A model generated the notes under the pieces. It saw only the letters and a program-made list of their open reading frames with translations. It had not been told where the DNA came from and searched no databases. From positions 1 to 40,849 of the forward strand of contig JAFZKD010000106.1 of the NCBI GenBank assembly GCA_017553785.1: DNA of 40,849 bases, written 5' to 3'. Positions 9,183-17,091 of the stretch are shown here, one piece after another. Each line of letters starts with the position of its first letter. The stretch's first letter is position 1. The stretch comes from Muribaculaceae bacterium (lineage in GTDB: Bacteria > Bacteroidota > Bacteroidia > Bacteroidales > Muribaculaceae). The translations under genes and the position numbers were made by a program.

Positions 9183-9385
9183 TAAAGGCAGGTCTTCTGA
9201 CTTCTCCCCCATCGCGACGGCGCCTTCCCGGTGATGATGCAGACCATGTTTTGCAACCAGTGGCGTGAATGCCGCACGATGTGTTGTCAGGGAGTTACAG
9301 CAGCGGGTACTGTCCAGGATTCTCACCTGATTCCCTTTTCATCCCCATTGCCGCCCAAGCGACACAGGGAACCTCAACACGTTCA
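9183..9385 (-). ncRNA. Cobalamin riboswitch of the first B12 unit
   Basis: The minus strand carries the B12-box core (GGTGAGAATCCTGGACAGT, about 9328-9310), followed by CCGCTGCTGTAAC. It closes with the diagnostic 3' segment GTCAGAAGACCTGCC (9201-9187). A 5' segment (GAGGTTCCC) begins near 9380. These are hallmarks of the class I cobalamin riboswitch. It lies between a promoter at 9397-9428 and the fused B12-locus gene at 9024, so B12 should repress that gene and the DUF4465 gene behind it. The leader after the aptamer is unusually long, about 160 bases, so the expression platform is not obvious. Confidence 0.93.
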
Positions 9386-9396
9386 AATAATTGTTG

Positions 9397-9428
9397 CAAA
9401 GATATCCCAAATTTCTGAATTCAGCAAG
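9397..9428 (-). promoter_or_regulatory. Promoter of the first B12 unit
   Basis: On the minus strand CTTG (9428-9425; consensus TTTG), a 20-base spacer and TATCTTTG (9404-9397) fit the Bacteroidetes promoter. The spacer contains the palindrome CTGAATTCAG (9415-9424). It sits just after the C10 peptidase stop codon and fires into the riboswitch. Confidence 0.65.
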
Positions 9429-9444
9429 AGAGTTCATGTTTTTT

Positions 9445-11757
9445 TTACATCATCAGCTTGTCGATAAGGGAGGTAATGTCGGCCAAATCAACCTGCCCAT
9501 CCCCATTCACGTCACTATACTCAGTAATATCTGCAGCGAGAATCTGGTCAATGAGTTCAGTGACATCGTCAATGTTGGTGCGACCGTCATGGTTCACATC
9601 GCCCTCGGTCGGGTCAATGCCGATGATGGAAGCGAACTGGTTCCACGGCGATGCCGCCTTGTAAGCCTCTACAGCAGCCATAGGCACACGGAGTGTGGCA
9701 TGCTCATAAACATTCTTGAACACGTTGGAATTGATGGAAATAGGCTCGGGAACAAGGCAGGTAACAACCCGCAAGCTATCACAGCCATTGAACGCGTTAG
9801 AACTAATTGAAGCGACAGAATTGCCGATGAGCAAGTTCCTCAACTTTGAGCACTTATAAAACGCAGACATGCCGATTTTTGTGACTGAGTTTGGTATAGA
9901 CACACTCATCAAACCCGAACACAAGTCAAACGCCCTGTCACCTATCTCAGTAAGGGATTTGCCCAAAGTCAACTCCTCAAGCCCTGAATTCTCATAGAAT
10001 GCCGACTGGTTGATAGTGATGACGGAATTAGGAACCACCAACCGTTTCAACCCTAAACATTTATAAAAAGCATTGGCACTGATCTTTTCGACAGACTCAC
10101 CTATGACCAGTTCCTTGATCTTAGTATTCTTGGCGAAATTGTTAGGTATCACCTCGACGCTATTGCCGATTGTCACCTTCACCGTATGATTAGGGACGAT
10201 GGACAATACGGTGGGTGGACAATTCCTGGGGTTCCAGATAAAATGTTTCAAGTTGGCACAGCCCGCAAAGGCCTGATCCCCGACCGAACCAACCAATGAA
10301 GGAATCGTCAATTCCATCATATTGGTGCAATAATCGAACACGTTATTGCCTATGGTTGTCACCGATTCCGGCAGTTTTACGCTGGTCAGATTTTCACAAC
10401 CCAAAAACAGCTTTGAAGGGATGTCCGTGATTCCAGTAAAATGCTGGAACTCGTCAAACGAGTACATTCTAGACCAGTCAAACAGTTTCAAATCCGTTAC
10501 GGCAGCTGCTTCCTCCATGGTGAGCACGCCATCATCATTCTCATCAGCTATATGCAGGCAAGAGGCCCTGGCTAAGGGGTCAGCAAACTGGATGCCCATA
10601 CCGGCTGGAGGCAGTGCCGGTCTGGGCTCCGCATAGAAAACGGCTTGTTGATAATTGTTGTAGTTCAAGAGACTGGTACCAATCGAGTCGATAGCCGTGA
10701 GCCGAAAATAGCCATGTGTATTTCCCCACCCCCAGACGATGTGGAAGAACCCATCACCATCATAACCATCGCACACAAAGGCATGACCAATCATGTTTGG
10801 ACGCCAACCAGCATATAAAACCGGGCGCGAGTTGTTCAGTTCATTATAGACCAGGTACTCCCATTCCTCATCCGAGAAGCCACAATAGTCCCTATCCAAA
10901 CATTCCGCTTTAGAGCCATAGTTAAAATAGGCAATCAGCGCTTGTGGCACATTTGGCGTCCTGGCGCTCGAAGAGCCTCGCTTGTAATTCATCTGCACCG
11001 ATGCGCCGCAATATTTCATCAGGTTAGCGACTGCTGCTATCTGCTCTTCGGTCCTTTCCCCGTCGCCCCAGTAAGAACTCATCATGTTGTCCCAATCGAT
11101 AAATGATCCCGCAGGAACCTCTTCAACGTTCTCGCCTATACTGGTAGTGTAGGCTGGAATCTCGTGGGTAGTCCTATCCACCGAATTAGCATGGTGGTAA
11201 TACATCACTTGAGCCATTGCCGTTGCCACGCAACCGGTCGCATAGTGGTTCCCGTTGGTGTCAACCGGACAAGAGATATTATAAGGGTCTACTTGGTCCC
11301 ATCTGGTTGTCAATAATGGAGACACTGGTGGCAACTCAGGAGATTTCATGCCCATGCGCGAAGCGGACAACCCGTTTTCCTGCATGAACTGAATCTGACG
11401 GGCATACTCATCAAGCCACCACCGCATGTTATCAGGCAATTTGTTGATGTCAACCGAACCCGTATAGGAGTAGCCCAAGATAGCGGGCGCGCGATCGTCT
11501 CCGCTGGCAATGACATAGCCTTCATTGTCACCGATGTTGAACACATAGTAAAGTTGTAACCCATCGTTTTGGGTAGCACGCAACGGCACATGTTGAAACG
11601 AGGCGACAGCGATGTCCTCGCCCCGTTCCAGCATAAAGGCCCGGGCATGCTGTTGCGCCTGCTGACGCGTGATGGGGTTTGCCATGATCCGTAACGTGGA
11701 GGCCACGCAGAGCATCAGTGACAGCGTGAATAACGGTTTCAGCCTTAGAGAGGTCAT
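9445..11757 (-). CDS. Secreted C10 (streptopain-like) cysteine peptidase with LRRs and dockerin tail
   Basis: A 770-residue secreted cysteine peptidase of family C10, the family of streptococcal SpeB. Residues 1-26 are a signal peptide. About 27-150 are a Spi/propeptide-like region (ITRQQAQQHARAFM, YVIASGDDRAPAILGYS) expected to hold the enzyme inactive. The catalytic domain has Cys176 in YATGCVATAMAQVMYYH, His325 in IGHAFVCDGYDGDG, and FFHIVWGWG. About 410-450 contain an EF-hand-like ADENDDGVLTMEEA segment. About 470-690 are BspA-type leucine-rich repeats. About 712-770 are a dockerin-like pair (GDVNHDGRTNIDDV, SDVNGDGQVDLADI). The frame opens ten codons earlier at 11787, but the Met at 11757 starts the signal peptide directly. 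The intact catalytic pair suggests an active enzyme. The LRRs may hold protein or host ligands; this is inference. Confidence 0.9.
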   Translation of the reverse strand: MTSLRLKPLFTLSLMLCVASTLRIMANPITRQQAQQHARAFMLERGEDIAVASFQHVPLRATQNDGLQLYYVFNIGDNEGYVIASGDDRAPAILGYSYTGSVDINKLPDNMRWWLDEYARQIQFMQENGLSASRMGMKSPELPPVSPLLTTRWDQVDPYNISCPVDTNGNHYATGCVATAMAQVMYYHHANSVDRTTHEIPAYTTSIGENVEEVPAGSFIDWDNMMSSYWGDGERTEEQIAAVANLMKYCGASVQMNYKRGSSSARTPNVPQALIAYFNYGSKAECLDRDYCGFSDEEWEYLVYNELNNSRPVLYAGWRPNMIGHAFVCDGYDGDGFFHIVWGWGNTHGYFRLTAIDSIGTSLLNYNNYQQAVFYAEPRPALPPAGMGIQFADPLARASCLHIADENDDGVLTMEEAAAVTDLKLFDWSRMYSFDEFQHFTGITDIPSKLFLGCENLTSVKLPESVTTIGNNVFDYCTNMMELTIPSLVGSVGDQAFAGCANLKHFIWNPRNCPPTVLSIVPNHTVKVTIGNSVEVIPNNFAKNTKIKELVIGESVEKISANAFYKCLGLKRLVVPNSVITINQSAFYENSGLEELTLGKSLTEIGDRAFDLCSGLMSVSIPNSVTKIGMSAFYKCSKLRNLLIGNSVASISSNAFNGCDSLRVVTCLVPEPISINSNVFKNVYEHATLRVPMAAVEAYKAASPWNQFASIIGIDPTEGDVNHDGRTNIDDVTELIDQILAADITEYSDVNGDGQVDLADITSLIDKLMM

Positions 11758-11865
11758 TTCTATTTCTTTTTTAAGGTGATTAATCATGACAAAAAGAAGG
11801 ATGGTCCATTCAATACAATTGCCCGAAACATCGCTCTATTGGCCTTTGGTACGGTGACTCGACTC

Positions 11866-13803
11866 TTATTGGACAGATGTCTGCAGGATGATATCGATGA
11901 TTTCATTGACGTCGGCAAGATTGATCTCGCCGTCGTTGTTCACATCAGCGCCATCAGGAACGGGTGTGGCACCCAACACCACAGCAATGACGCTGTTGAT
12001 GTCGCTGACGGTAATCTCCTTATCCCCGTTCACGTCACCCTGAACATAATCAAAGTCAACTTCAATCATTGTCTCAAACAAAGACCAGGGATATGTGCTC
12101 GCGTAAAGCGCAGTGGTGCCCAGAGGGATATACAACGGAACTTTACAGCTGTCAAAGCAACCACTAAACATTTCGGGGGGAGTAGGTGCCTTGCAAACAA
12201 CTTTGGTCAGCTCCTTGCATTTGGCAAAGGCCATCCTCCCGATAGAGATTACCGAGGAGGGCAGATCGGGCACCTCCAGCGAATCACATTTCCAGAAAGA
12301 ACTACCCCCGATGTGTAGCAAAGAACCAGACAACACAATAGTCCGCAAATCCCTGCGATCATAAAAGGCATAATCAGCGATTCCTTTTGTATCATGCCTC
12401 AGCACTATTTTGCCATTATCGGGCATGTTCCCTTTATAACCGATAGCTACCTGTCCAGCATACACGACACCATTGGGCTGACGGCTATACCACGGAGTGT
12501 CTCTAAACACCGTGCGGCCCATGTCACACAACGATTCCGGGAGGGATACATCGGTCAACGATTTGCAGAAAGCAAAAGCCCCATCATTGATACGTGTCAC
12601 CGACTCAGGCACCACGACAGAGTTCAACCGACAGCCATAGAATGCGTCCTCTCCAATAGACGTCGCTGTTTCAGGAATACTCACGCTCGCAAGGTTTGAG
12701 CAGGCATAAAACAGTTCATCGCTGATGTTGATCAGCTGTTCAGGGAGTTTAGCCGTGGTCAGACCTGTACAAACCCTAAAAACCCCAGTTCCCAGTGTTT
12801 TCACACCATCAGGAACCTGTACATCTGTAAGCCCACTACACCCCGCAAAAGCAAAATCATCAATTACTGAGAGCGAATCGGGCAATGCCAAACTTGTCAA
12901 GCTTTTGCATCCAGCAAAAGCACTCATGCCAACCCGTTTCACACTCTTGCCCAGCGTCAGTTTTATCATAGCCCGGCAATCCTCGAACGACCCAGAGCCA
13001 ATATCGGTTACAGAATTGGGAATAATTACACTGGTTAATTTACTACAGTTCTTGAAAGCACTCGATTGTATTTTCCTCAATGATTCCGGCAAATCAATCG
13101 AAATCAGGCCCATGCCCTCAAAAGCTCCGTAACCAATAACCTTTACCGATTTTGGAATAACAGTATTGATACAGCCTAACAACAAATAGTCATTCTTAAT
13201 CCCAATAATCGCATTGCAATTCTCTCGAGAATCATAGCATGGGTTACCTTCTGCTACCTGAATACTGGTTAGATTTCTGCAATACCAGAACGCATGGTTT
13301 CCGATTGAGGTCACTGATTTGCCTATGGTCAGACTTGATAATGCATCACATAAAGCAAACGCATCATCCCCTATGGTGGTCACATTGTCAGGGATAAGAA
13401 CAGATTCCAAAGCAGATGATTCAAATGCTTCTTGTTCAATATCGGTAACGGTGTTCGGTATGGACACACTTGTGACATTGGCACCATAAAAAGCGAGAAA
13501 TCCTATCTTGGTCACCCGATAGGTTCGCCCGTCATAAGTGACTTCGGGCGGAATAACCACATCACCTTCGTAATCATGCTCCGATCCATTCCTCTTGATG
13601 GGAGATATCCTGGGAATTACGGGAGACGTTGGCTCCGGCCCTGCGTAGTATCTATAGGTAACACTGACCGTTGTAGAATCTTCAGAGTTGATGTCATAAT
13701 ATATGCTGTTAACGCTGAAGTCATAGGCGCTTGAGGTCACTGAACAGCAACACAAGGCAACAAGCGTTAATGCAAACCAGAGAGTACGTTGTTGATGTTT
13801 CAT
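11866..13803 (-). CDS. Secreted BspA-like leucine-rich repeat protein with dockerin tail
   Basis: A 645-residue secreted protein. An N-terminal signal peptide (to about residue 26) contains a CCC run but no clean lipobox. About 80-570 are many ~23-residue LRR_5/BspA repeats of the form LTSVxIPxSVTxIGxxAFxxC, e.g. LTSVIIPNSVTDIGSGSFEDC-like units. About 588-645 are a dockerin-like pair (GDVNGDKEITVSDI, ADVNNDGEINLADV). BspA-type LRRs in oral and gut Bacteroidetes bind host matrix proteins or other cells; a binding role here is by family only. The gene lies 108 bases upstream of the C10 peptidase gene on the same strand, with no clear terminator between, so the two may be cotranscribed. They also share the LRR type, suggesting a common ancestor for the repeat block. 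Confidence 0.9.
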   Translation of the reverse strand: MKHQQRTLWFALTLVALCCCSVTSSAYDFSVNSIYYDINSEDSTTVSVTYRYYAGPEPTSPVIPRISPIKRNGSEHDYEGDVVIPPEVTYDGRTYRVTKIGFLAFYGANVTSVSIPNTVTDIEQEAFESSALESVLIPDNVTTIGDDAFALCDALSSLTIGKSVTSIGNHAFWYCRNLTSIQVAEGNPCYDSRENCNAIIGIKNDYLLLGCINTVIPKSVKVIGYGAFEGMGLISIDLPESLRKIQSSAFKNCSKLTSVIIPNSVTDIGSGSFEDCRAMIKLTLGKSVKRVGMSAFAGCKSLTSLALPDSLSVIDDFAFAGCSGLTDVQVPDGVKTLGTGVFRVCTGLTTAKLPEQLINISDELFYACSNLASVSIPETATSIGEDAFYGCRLNSVVVPESVTRINDGAFAFCKSLTDVSLPESLCDMGRTVFRDTPWYSRQPNGVVYAGQVAIGYKGNMPDNGKIVLRHDTKGIADYAFYDRRDLRTIVLSGSLLHIGGSSFWKCDSLEVPDLPSSVISIGRMAFAKCKELTKVVCKAPTPPEMFSGCFDSCKVPLYIPLGTTALYASTYPWSLFETMIEVDFDYVQGDVNGDKEITVSDINSVIAVVLGATPVPDGADVNNDGEINLADVNEIIDIILQTSVQ

Positions 13804-13857
13804 AGTGCAAAAAATATGACGAGTCCAAGACGTGAATAATCATCCTACACAAGGCTA

Positions 13858-13888
13858 CAAAATTAACAAAAAAAACGATGAAATGAAA
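13858..13888 (-). promoter_or_regulatory. Promoter of the BspA-like gene
   Basis: On the minus strand TTTC (13888-13885; consensus TTTG), a 19-base spacer and TAATTTTG (13865-13858) lie 55 bases upstream of the ATG at 13803. The -7 box is a full match and the -33 box has one mismatch. Confidence 0.5.
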
Positions 13889-13981
13889 CCCACCAAGAAA
13901 AAAACGTCATTTGCAATGGTCAACACCACCGAAAACTACTCATCCATGTGCGAATCACCCAAAGATTCCGGCTTGGTTGAG

Positions 13982-14494
13982 TCAACTATGATTTAAGGCA
14001 AAATCTACTGGTTTCCATAGGACTATAACACCATCAGCGAGAGTACGGCGAACATCGATGAGGCGTTGGTTGCGGCTGCCACGGAAGCGCAGGGTGGTGT
14101 CTCGCTCGGCCTGGACGAAAGGTCCATCCACGAGCACGTCCAGTTCACGCACGACATCGAGCAGAGCGGGATCTGCCAAGATTTCCTCCCAAGTGTAGCC
14201 AGTGTAGCACCACACGTTGTAACCGAGTTCCTGTTTAATCCGGTGGATGAGGGCGCAAGTGCCCACGGGTTGTAGCAGGGGGTCTCCACCACTCAAAGTG
14301 ACGGGCGCCTCGTTATAGGCAATGACCTCCATCAGTTCATCAAGGGTGCGTTCTTCCCCGCCCATGAAGTCCCATGAGGCAGGATTGTGACAGCCTGGGC
14401 AACGATGGTTGCAGCCCGCCAAGTAGATTGACGTGCGCAGGCCCGGTCCATCGACGCTGGTACCCTCAACGATATGGAGAACGCGGATTCTCAT
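13982..14494 (-). CDS. nrdG: Anaerobic ribonucleotide reductase activating protein
   Basis: A 170-residue radical-SAM enzyme that creates the glycyl radical on NrdD. The 4Fe-4S ligands are Cys28, Cys32 and Cys35 in AGCNHRCPGCHNP, the CxxxCxxC signature. The segments MRIRVLHIVEGTSVDGPGLR and VTLSGGDPLLQP are also typical of the family. The frame is open five codons further upstream (14509), but ATG at 14494 gives the standard start. It follows nrdD on the same strand after 93 bases that contain a long inverted repeat (14504-14569), whose 3' arm ends only about 10 bases before this ATG. The length is normal for NrdG. Confidence 0.95.
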   Translation of the reverse strand: MRIRVLHIVEGTSVDGPGLRTSIYLAGCNHRCPGCHNPASWDFMGGEERTLDELMEVIAYNEAPVTLSGGDPLLQPVGTCALIHRIKQELGYNVWCYTGYTWEEILADPALLDVVRELDVLVDGPFVQAERDTTLRFRGSRNQRLIDVRRTLADGVIVLWKPVDFALNHS

Positions 14495-14503
14495 ACACAG
14501 GAA

Positions 14504-14569
14504 CCTCACGCTAAGGTACTAAGAATAAATAGTTTAAAAAACTTTGCGTCTTAGTGACTTAGCGTGGGG
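14504..14569 (-). repeat. Long inverted repeat between nrdD and nrdG
   Basis: Two 20-base arms, 14504-14523 and 14550-14569, are inverted copies with 17 of 20 identical positions. Allowing G-U wobble, 19 of 20 pair in RNA. The 26-base centre contains AGTTTAAAAAACT, itself partly self-complementary. It resembles an intergenic palindromic (REP-like) element. In the transcript the arm nearest nrdG includes GTGAGG, just before the nrdG start. Confidence 0.8.
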
Positions 14570-14587
14570 TCACAAATCAAACATAGC

Positions 14588-16795
14588 TTATTTGTGGACG
14601 ACTCGGTCCTTAAGTTCAGCTAGTTTTCCGCTGTTCCAACGGTCGGTTGTGCCGACGAGGTAGCCGGTAATGCGCTGCAGGCGGTCAATATTGTGACCAT
14701 GACAGCTTGGGCATTCCTCCAGACCGTCGGTAGCATCCTCATATCCGCAATCCATGCAACGGTTTCGGTTGTGGTTGACCGAGCAGTAACCGATGTTGTA
14801 CTTGTCCATCAGGTCAACGACATAGGCAATGGCTTCGGGGTTGTGGGTGGCGTCGCCGTCAATCTCGACATAGAAGATGTGGCCGCCTCGAGTCAACTCA
14901 TGGTAAGGCGCCTCGACCTCGGCCTTATGCTTGGGCGAACATTTGTAATACACGGGTACGTGGTTGCTGTTGGTATAGTAAATCTTGTCGGTCACGCCTG
15001 GAATCTCGCCGAAATCCTTTCGGTCACGGCGGGTGAACTTGCCACTGAGGCCCTCGGCAGGAGTGGCCAACACACTATAGTTGTGCTGATAGCGTTCACT
15101 GAATTCATTGACACGGTCACGCATATAGGTGATAATCTTCAGACCCAACTGCTGAGCCTCGTCACTCTCACCATGATGATGGCCCACAAGAGCGATCAGA
15201 CACTCAGCAAGGCCAATAAAGCCGATACCTAAGGTGCCCTGGTTGATGACACTCTCTACCTTGTCATTAGGTCCTAAGTCGCTGGCACCGTTCCACAACT
15301 GCGACATGAGCAGCGGGAACTGCTTGGCCATGGCGGTCTTTTGGTATTGGAAACGGGCATCGAGTTGACGGGCCGTCACCTCTAGCATGTTGTCAAGTTT
15401 GGCGAAGAAGCGGTCGATGCGCTCCTGCTTGTTCTTGATGTCCATGCACTCGATAGCCAGGCGCACGATATTGATGGTCGAGAACGACAGGTTGCCACGT
15501 CCAATGGACGTCTTCTCACCAAAGCGGTTCTCAAACACGCGCGTGCGGCAGCCCATTGTCGCCACTTCATGCTTGTAGCGCTCGGGGTCGTCGGCACGCC
15601 ACAGCTCGTGATGGTTATAGGTGGCGTCCAAATTGACGAAATTGGGGAAGAAACGTCTTGCCGTCACCTTGCAGGCGAGCTGATACAGATCATAGTTGGG
15701 GTCTCCAGGCTTGTAGCTCACGCCTGTTTTCTTCTTCCAAATCTGAATGGGGAAAATTGCCGTTGAGCCATTGCCCACACCCTCGTAGGTCGAATTGAGC
15801 AGTTCACGGATGATGCAACGCCCCTCGGCGCTGGTGTCAGTGCCGTAGTTGATGGAGCTGAACACCACCTGGTTGCCGCCACGCGAATGGATGGTGTTCA
15901 TGTTGTGAATGAACGCCTCCATCGCCTGGTGAACGCGGCGCACGGTGTTGTTTATAGCATGTTGCAGAATGCGCTCGTCGCCCTGCAGGAAGTCCAGTTC
16001 ACGATCGATATAGTCCTTGAACTCCACGTCATAGAGGCGGCTATAATCCTGTCCCATGAGAGATTCCAGGTTCTTCACCTCCTCGATGAACGAGCGGCGC
16101 ACGTAAGGAGCCAGATAAAAGTCAAAGGCAGGAATCGCCTGGCCGCCGTGCATCTCGTTTTGGGCGGTCTCCATGGTGATACAGGCAATCACGCCTGCAG
16201 TCTCAATACGTTTAGCTGGGCGCGACTCGCCATGTCCAGCCATGTAGCCCTGCTTGAGCACCCTGTCGAGCGGATGCTGCACACAGGTGAGGCTCTTGGT
16301 GGGATAGTAGTCCTTATCGTGGATGTGCAGGTAGTTGCCACGCACCGCCTCACGCGCTTCTTCGCTCAGGAGGTAGTCATCGACAAAGGGCTTGGTCGTC
16401 TCGCTGGCGAACTTCATCATCATTCCGGCAGGCGTGTCGGCATTCATGTTGGCATTCTCGCGTGTGACATCATTATTCTTGGCATTGATGATTTCCAGGA
16501 ACAGATCGCGGGTTTTTGCCTTGCGTGCCACGCTTCGTTTTTGGCGATAATTGATATAGACGCGAGCAACCTCCTTGCGGGGACTCTTCATCAGCTCCAG
16601 CTCCACTTGGTCCTGAATATCCTCCACGCTCATCTGGCTGCGGCCACGATGACCGATATTGTCAGCGATGCGCTGGATCATAGCCTCATCGGCGCCAGCC
16701 TCGGTAGTGAGCATCGCCTTGCGTATTGCCGCCTTTATCTTTTCCTCATTATAGCCGACGACGCGGCCATCACGCTTCAGTACTGTCTGAATCAT
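14588..16795 (-). CDS. nrdD: Anaerobic (class III) ribonucleoside-triphosphate reductase
   Basis: Reduces ribonucleoside triphosphates to deoxy forms without oxygen, using a glycyl radical made by NrdG. In this 735-residue protein the first ~95 residues are an ATP-cone (VLKRDGRVVGYNEEKIKAAI), the allosteric nucleotide domain. The barrel follows, with GVIACITMETAQNEMHGG and NTIHSRGGNQVVFSSINYG. The C-terminal zinc site is Cys680, Cys683, Cys695 and Cys698 (CMDCGYE...CPSCHG). The glycyl-radical segment is QRITGYL with Gly711, and the usual RWNSGKLAELKDR end follows. The length is normal. A full promoter lies 73-103 bases upstream, overlapping a repeated TTTTGGAAAACTTTTT-like motif that may be an operator. 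nrdG follows 93 bases downstream. Confidence 0.97.
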   Translation of the reverse strand: MIQTVLKRDGRVVGYNEEKIKAAIRKAMLTTEAGADEAMIQRIADNIGHRGRSQMSVEDIQDQVELELMKSPRKEVARVYINYRQKRSVARKAKTRDLFLEIINAKNNDVTRENANMNADTPAGMMMKFASETTKPFVDDYLLSEEAREAVRGNYLHIHDKDYYPTKSLTCVQHPLDRVLKQGYMAGHGESRPAKRIETAGVIACITMETAQNEMHGGQAIPAFDFYLAPYVRRSFIEEVKNLESLMGQDYSRLYDVEFKDYIDRELDFLQGDERILQHAINNTVRRVHQAMEAFIHNMNTIHSRGGNQVVFSSINYGTDTSAEGRCIIRELLNSTYEGVGNGSTAIFPIQIWKKKTGVSYKPGDPNYDLYQLACKVTARRFFPNFVNLDATYNHHELWRADDPERYKHEVATMGCRTRVFENRFGEKTSIGRGNLSFSTINIVRLAIECMDIKNKQERIDRFFAKLDNMLEVTARQLDARFQYQKTAMAKQFPLLMSQLWNGASDLGPNDKVESVINQGTLGIGFIGLAECLIALVGHHHGESDEAQQLGLKIITYMRDRVNEFSERYQHNYSVLATPAEGLSGKFTRRDRKDFGEIPGVTDKIYYTNSNHVPVYYKCSPKHKAEVEAPYHELTRGGHIFYVEIDGDATHNPEAIAYVVDLMDKYNIGYCSVNHNRNRCMDCGYEDATDGLEECPSCHGHNIDRLQRITGYLVGTTDRWNSGKLAELKDRVVHK

Positions 16796-16867
16796 ATCTT
16801 GGGGGTTTAAAAAAGAAAAAAACCATTGCTATCTATTAAGAAAACCGGCTCTGCCGATTTGCGTTTG

Positions 16868-16898
16868 CAAAGGTAATATAGTCCACTGAAACGACAAA
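16868..16898 (-). promoter_or_regulatory. nrdD promoter
   Basis: On the minus strand TTTG (16898-16895), a 19-base spacer and TACCTTTG (16875-16868) match the Bacteroidetes consensus at every fixed position. The -33 box overlaps the first copy of the GGAAAAC repeat (16896-16910). Confidence 0.8.
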
Positions 16899-17010
16899 AA
16901 GTTTTCCAAATAAAATTATAAAAATTTTTGTTTTGGAAAACTTTTTAGACTTAGTTGAAATTTATTTATCTGTTATTCAGTATATTAAAAAATATTTTGG
17001 AAAACTTTTT
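16896..17010. repeat. Three copies of a GGAAAAC motif upstream of nrdD
   Basis: The 16-base sequence TTTTGGAAAACTTTTT occurs at 16931-16946 and 16995-17010. Its inverse, AAAAAGTTTTCCAAA (15 of 16 bases), is at 16896-16910. The inverse copy touches the nrdD -33 box. The third copy is flanked by AATATT arms, so it could also act as a weak terminator hairpin for the DUF5723 gene on the minus strand (U-rich run TTTTTTAATATA at 16992-16981). Copies near a promoter in both orientations suggest binding sites of a regulator. Confidence 0.75.
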
Positions 17011-17091
17011 GAAAAATATTGATGATAAAATTGTATCAATAAGTGGGTTAGTGGCATTTTCCACATCAAGACACCATGAACTGCCATACAA

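Noticed and set aside
9084-9326. 80-codon open frame within the first riboswitch
   Set aside because: It covers the conserved aptamer, whose sequence is explained by RNA structure; the peptide has no coding character.
15887-16810. 307-codon open frame opposite nrdD
   Set aside because: Antisense to a certain gene; His/Leu/Val-rich composition is typical of a shadow.
16981-17020. Third GGAAAAC copy as a simple terminator of the DUF5723 gene
   Set aside because: A weak AT hairpin with a T-run is possible, but the same 16 bases recur twice nearer nrdD, so a terminator alone does not explain it.
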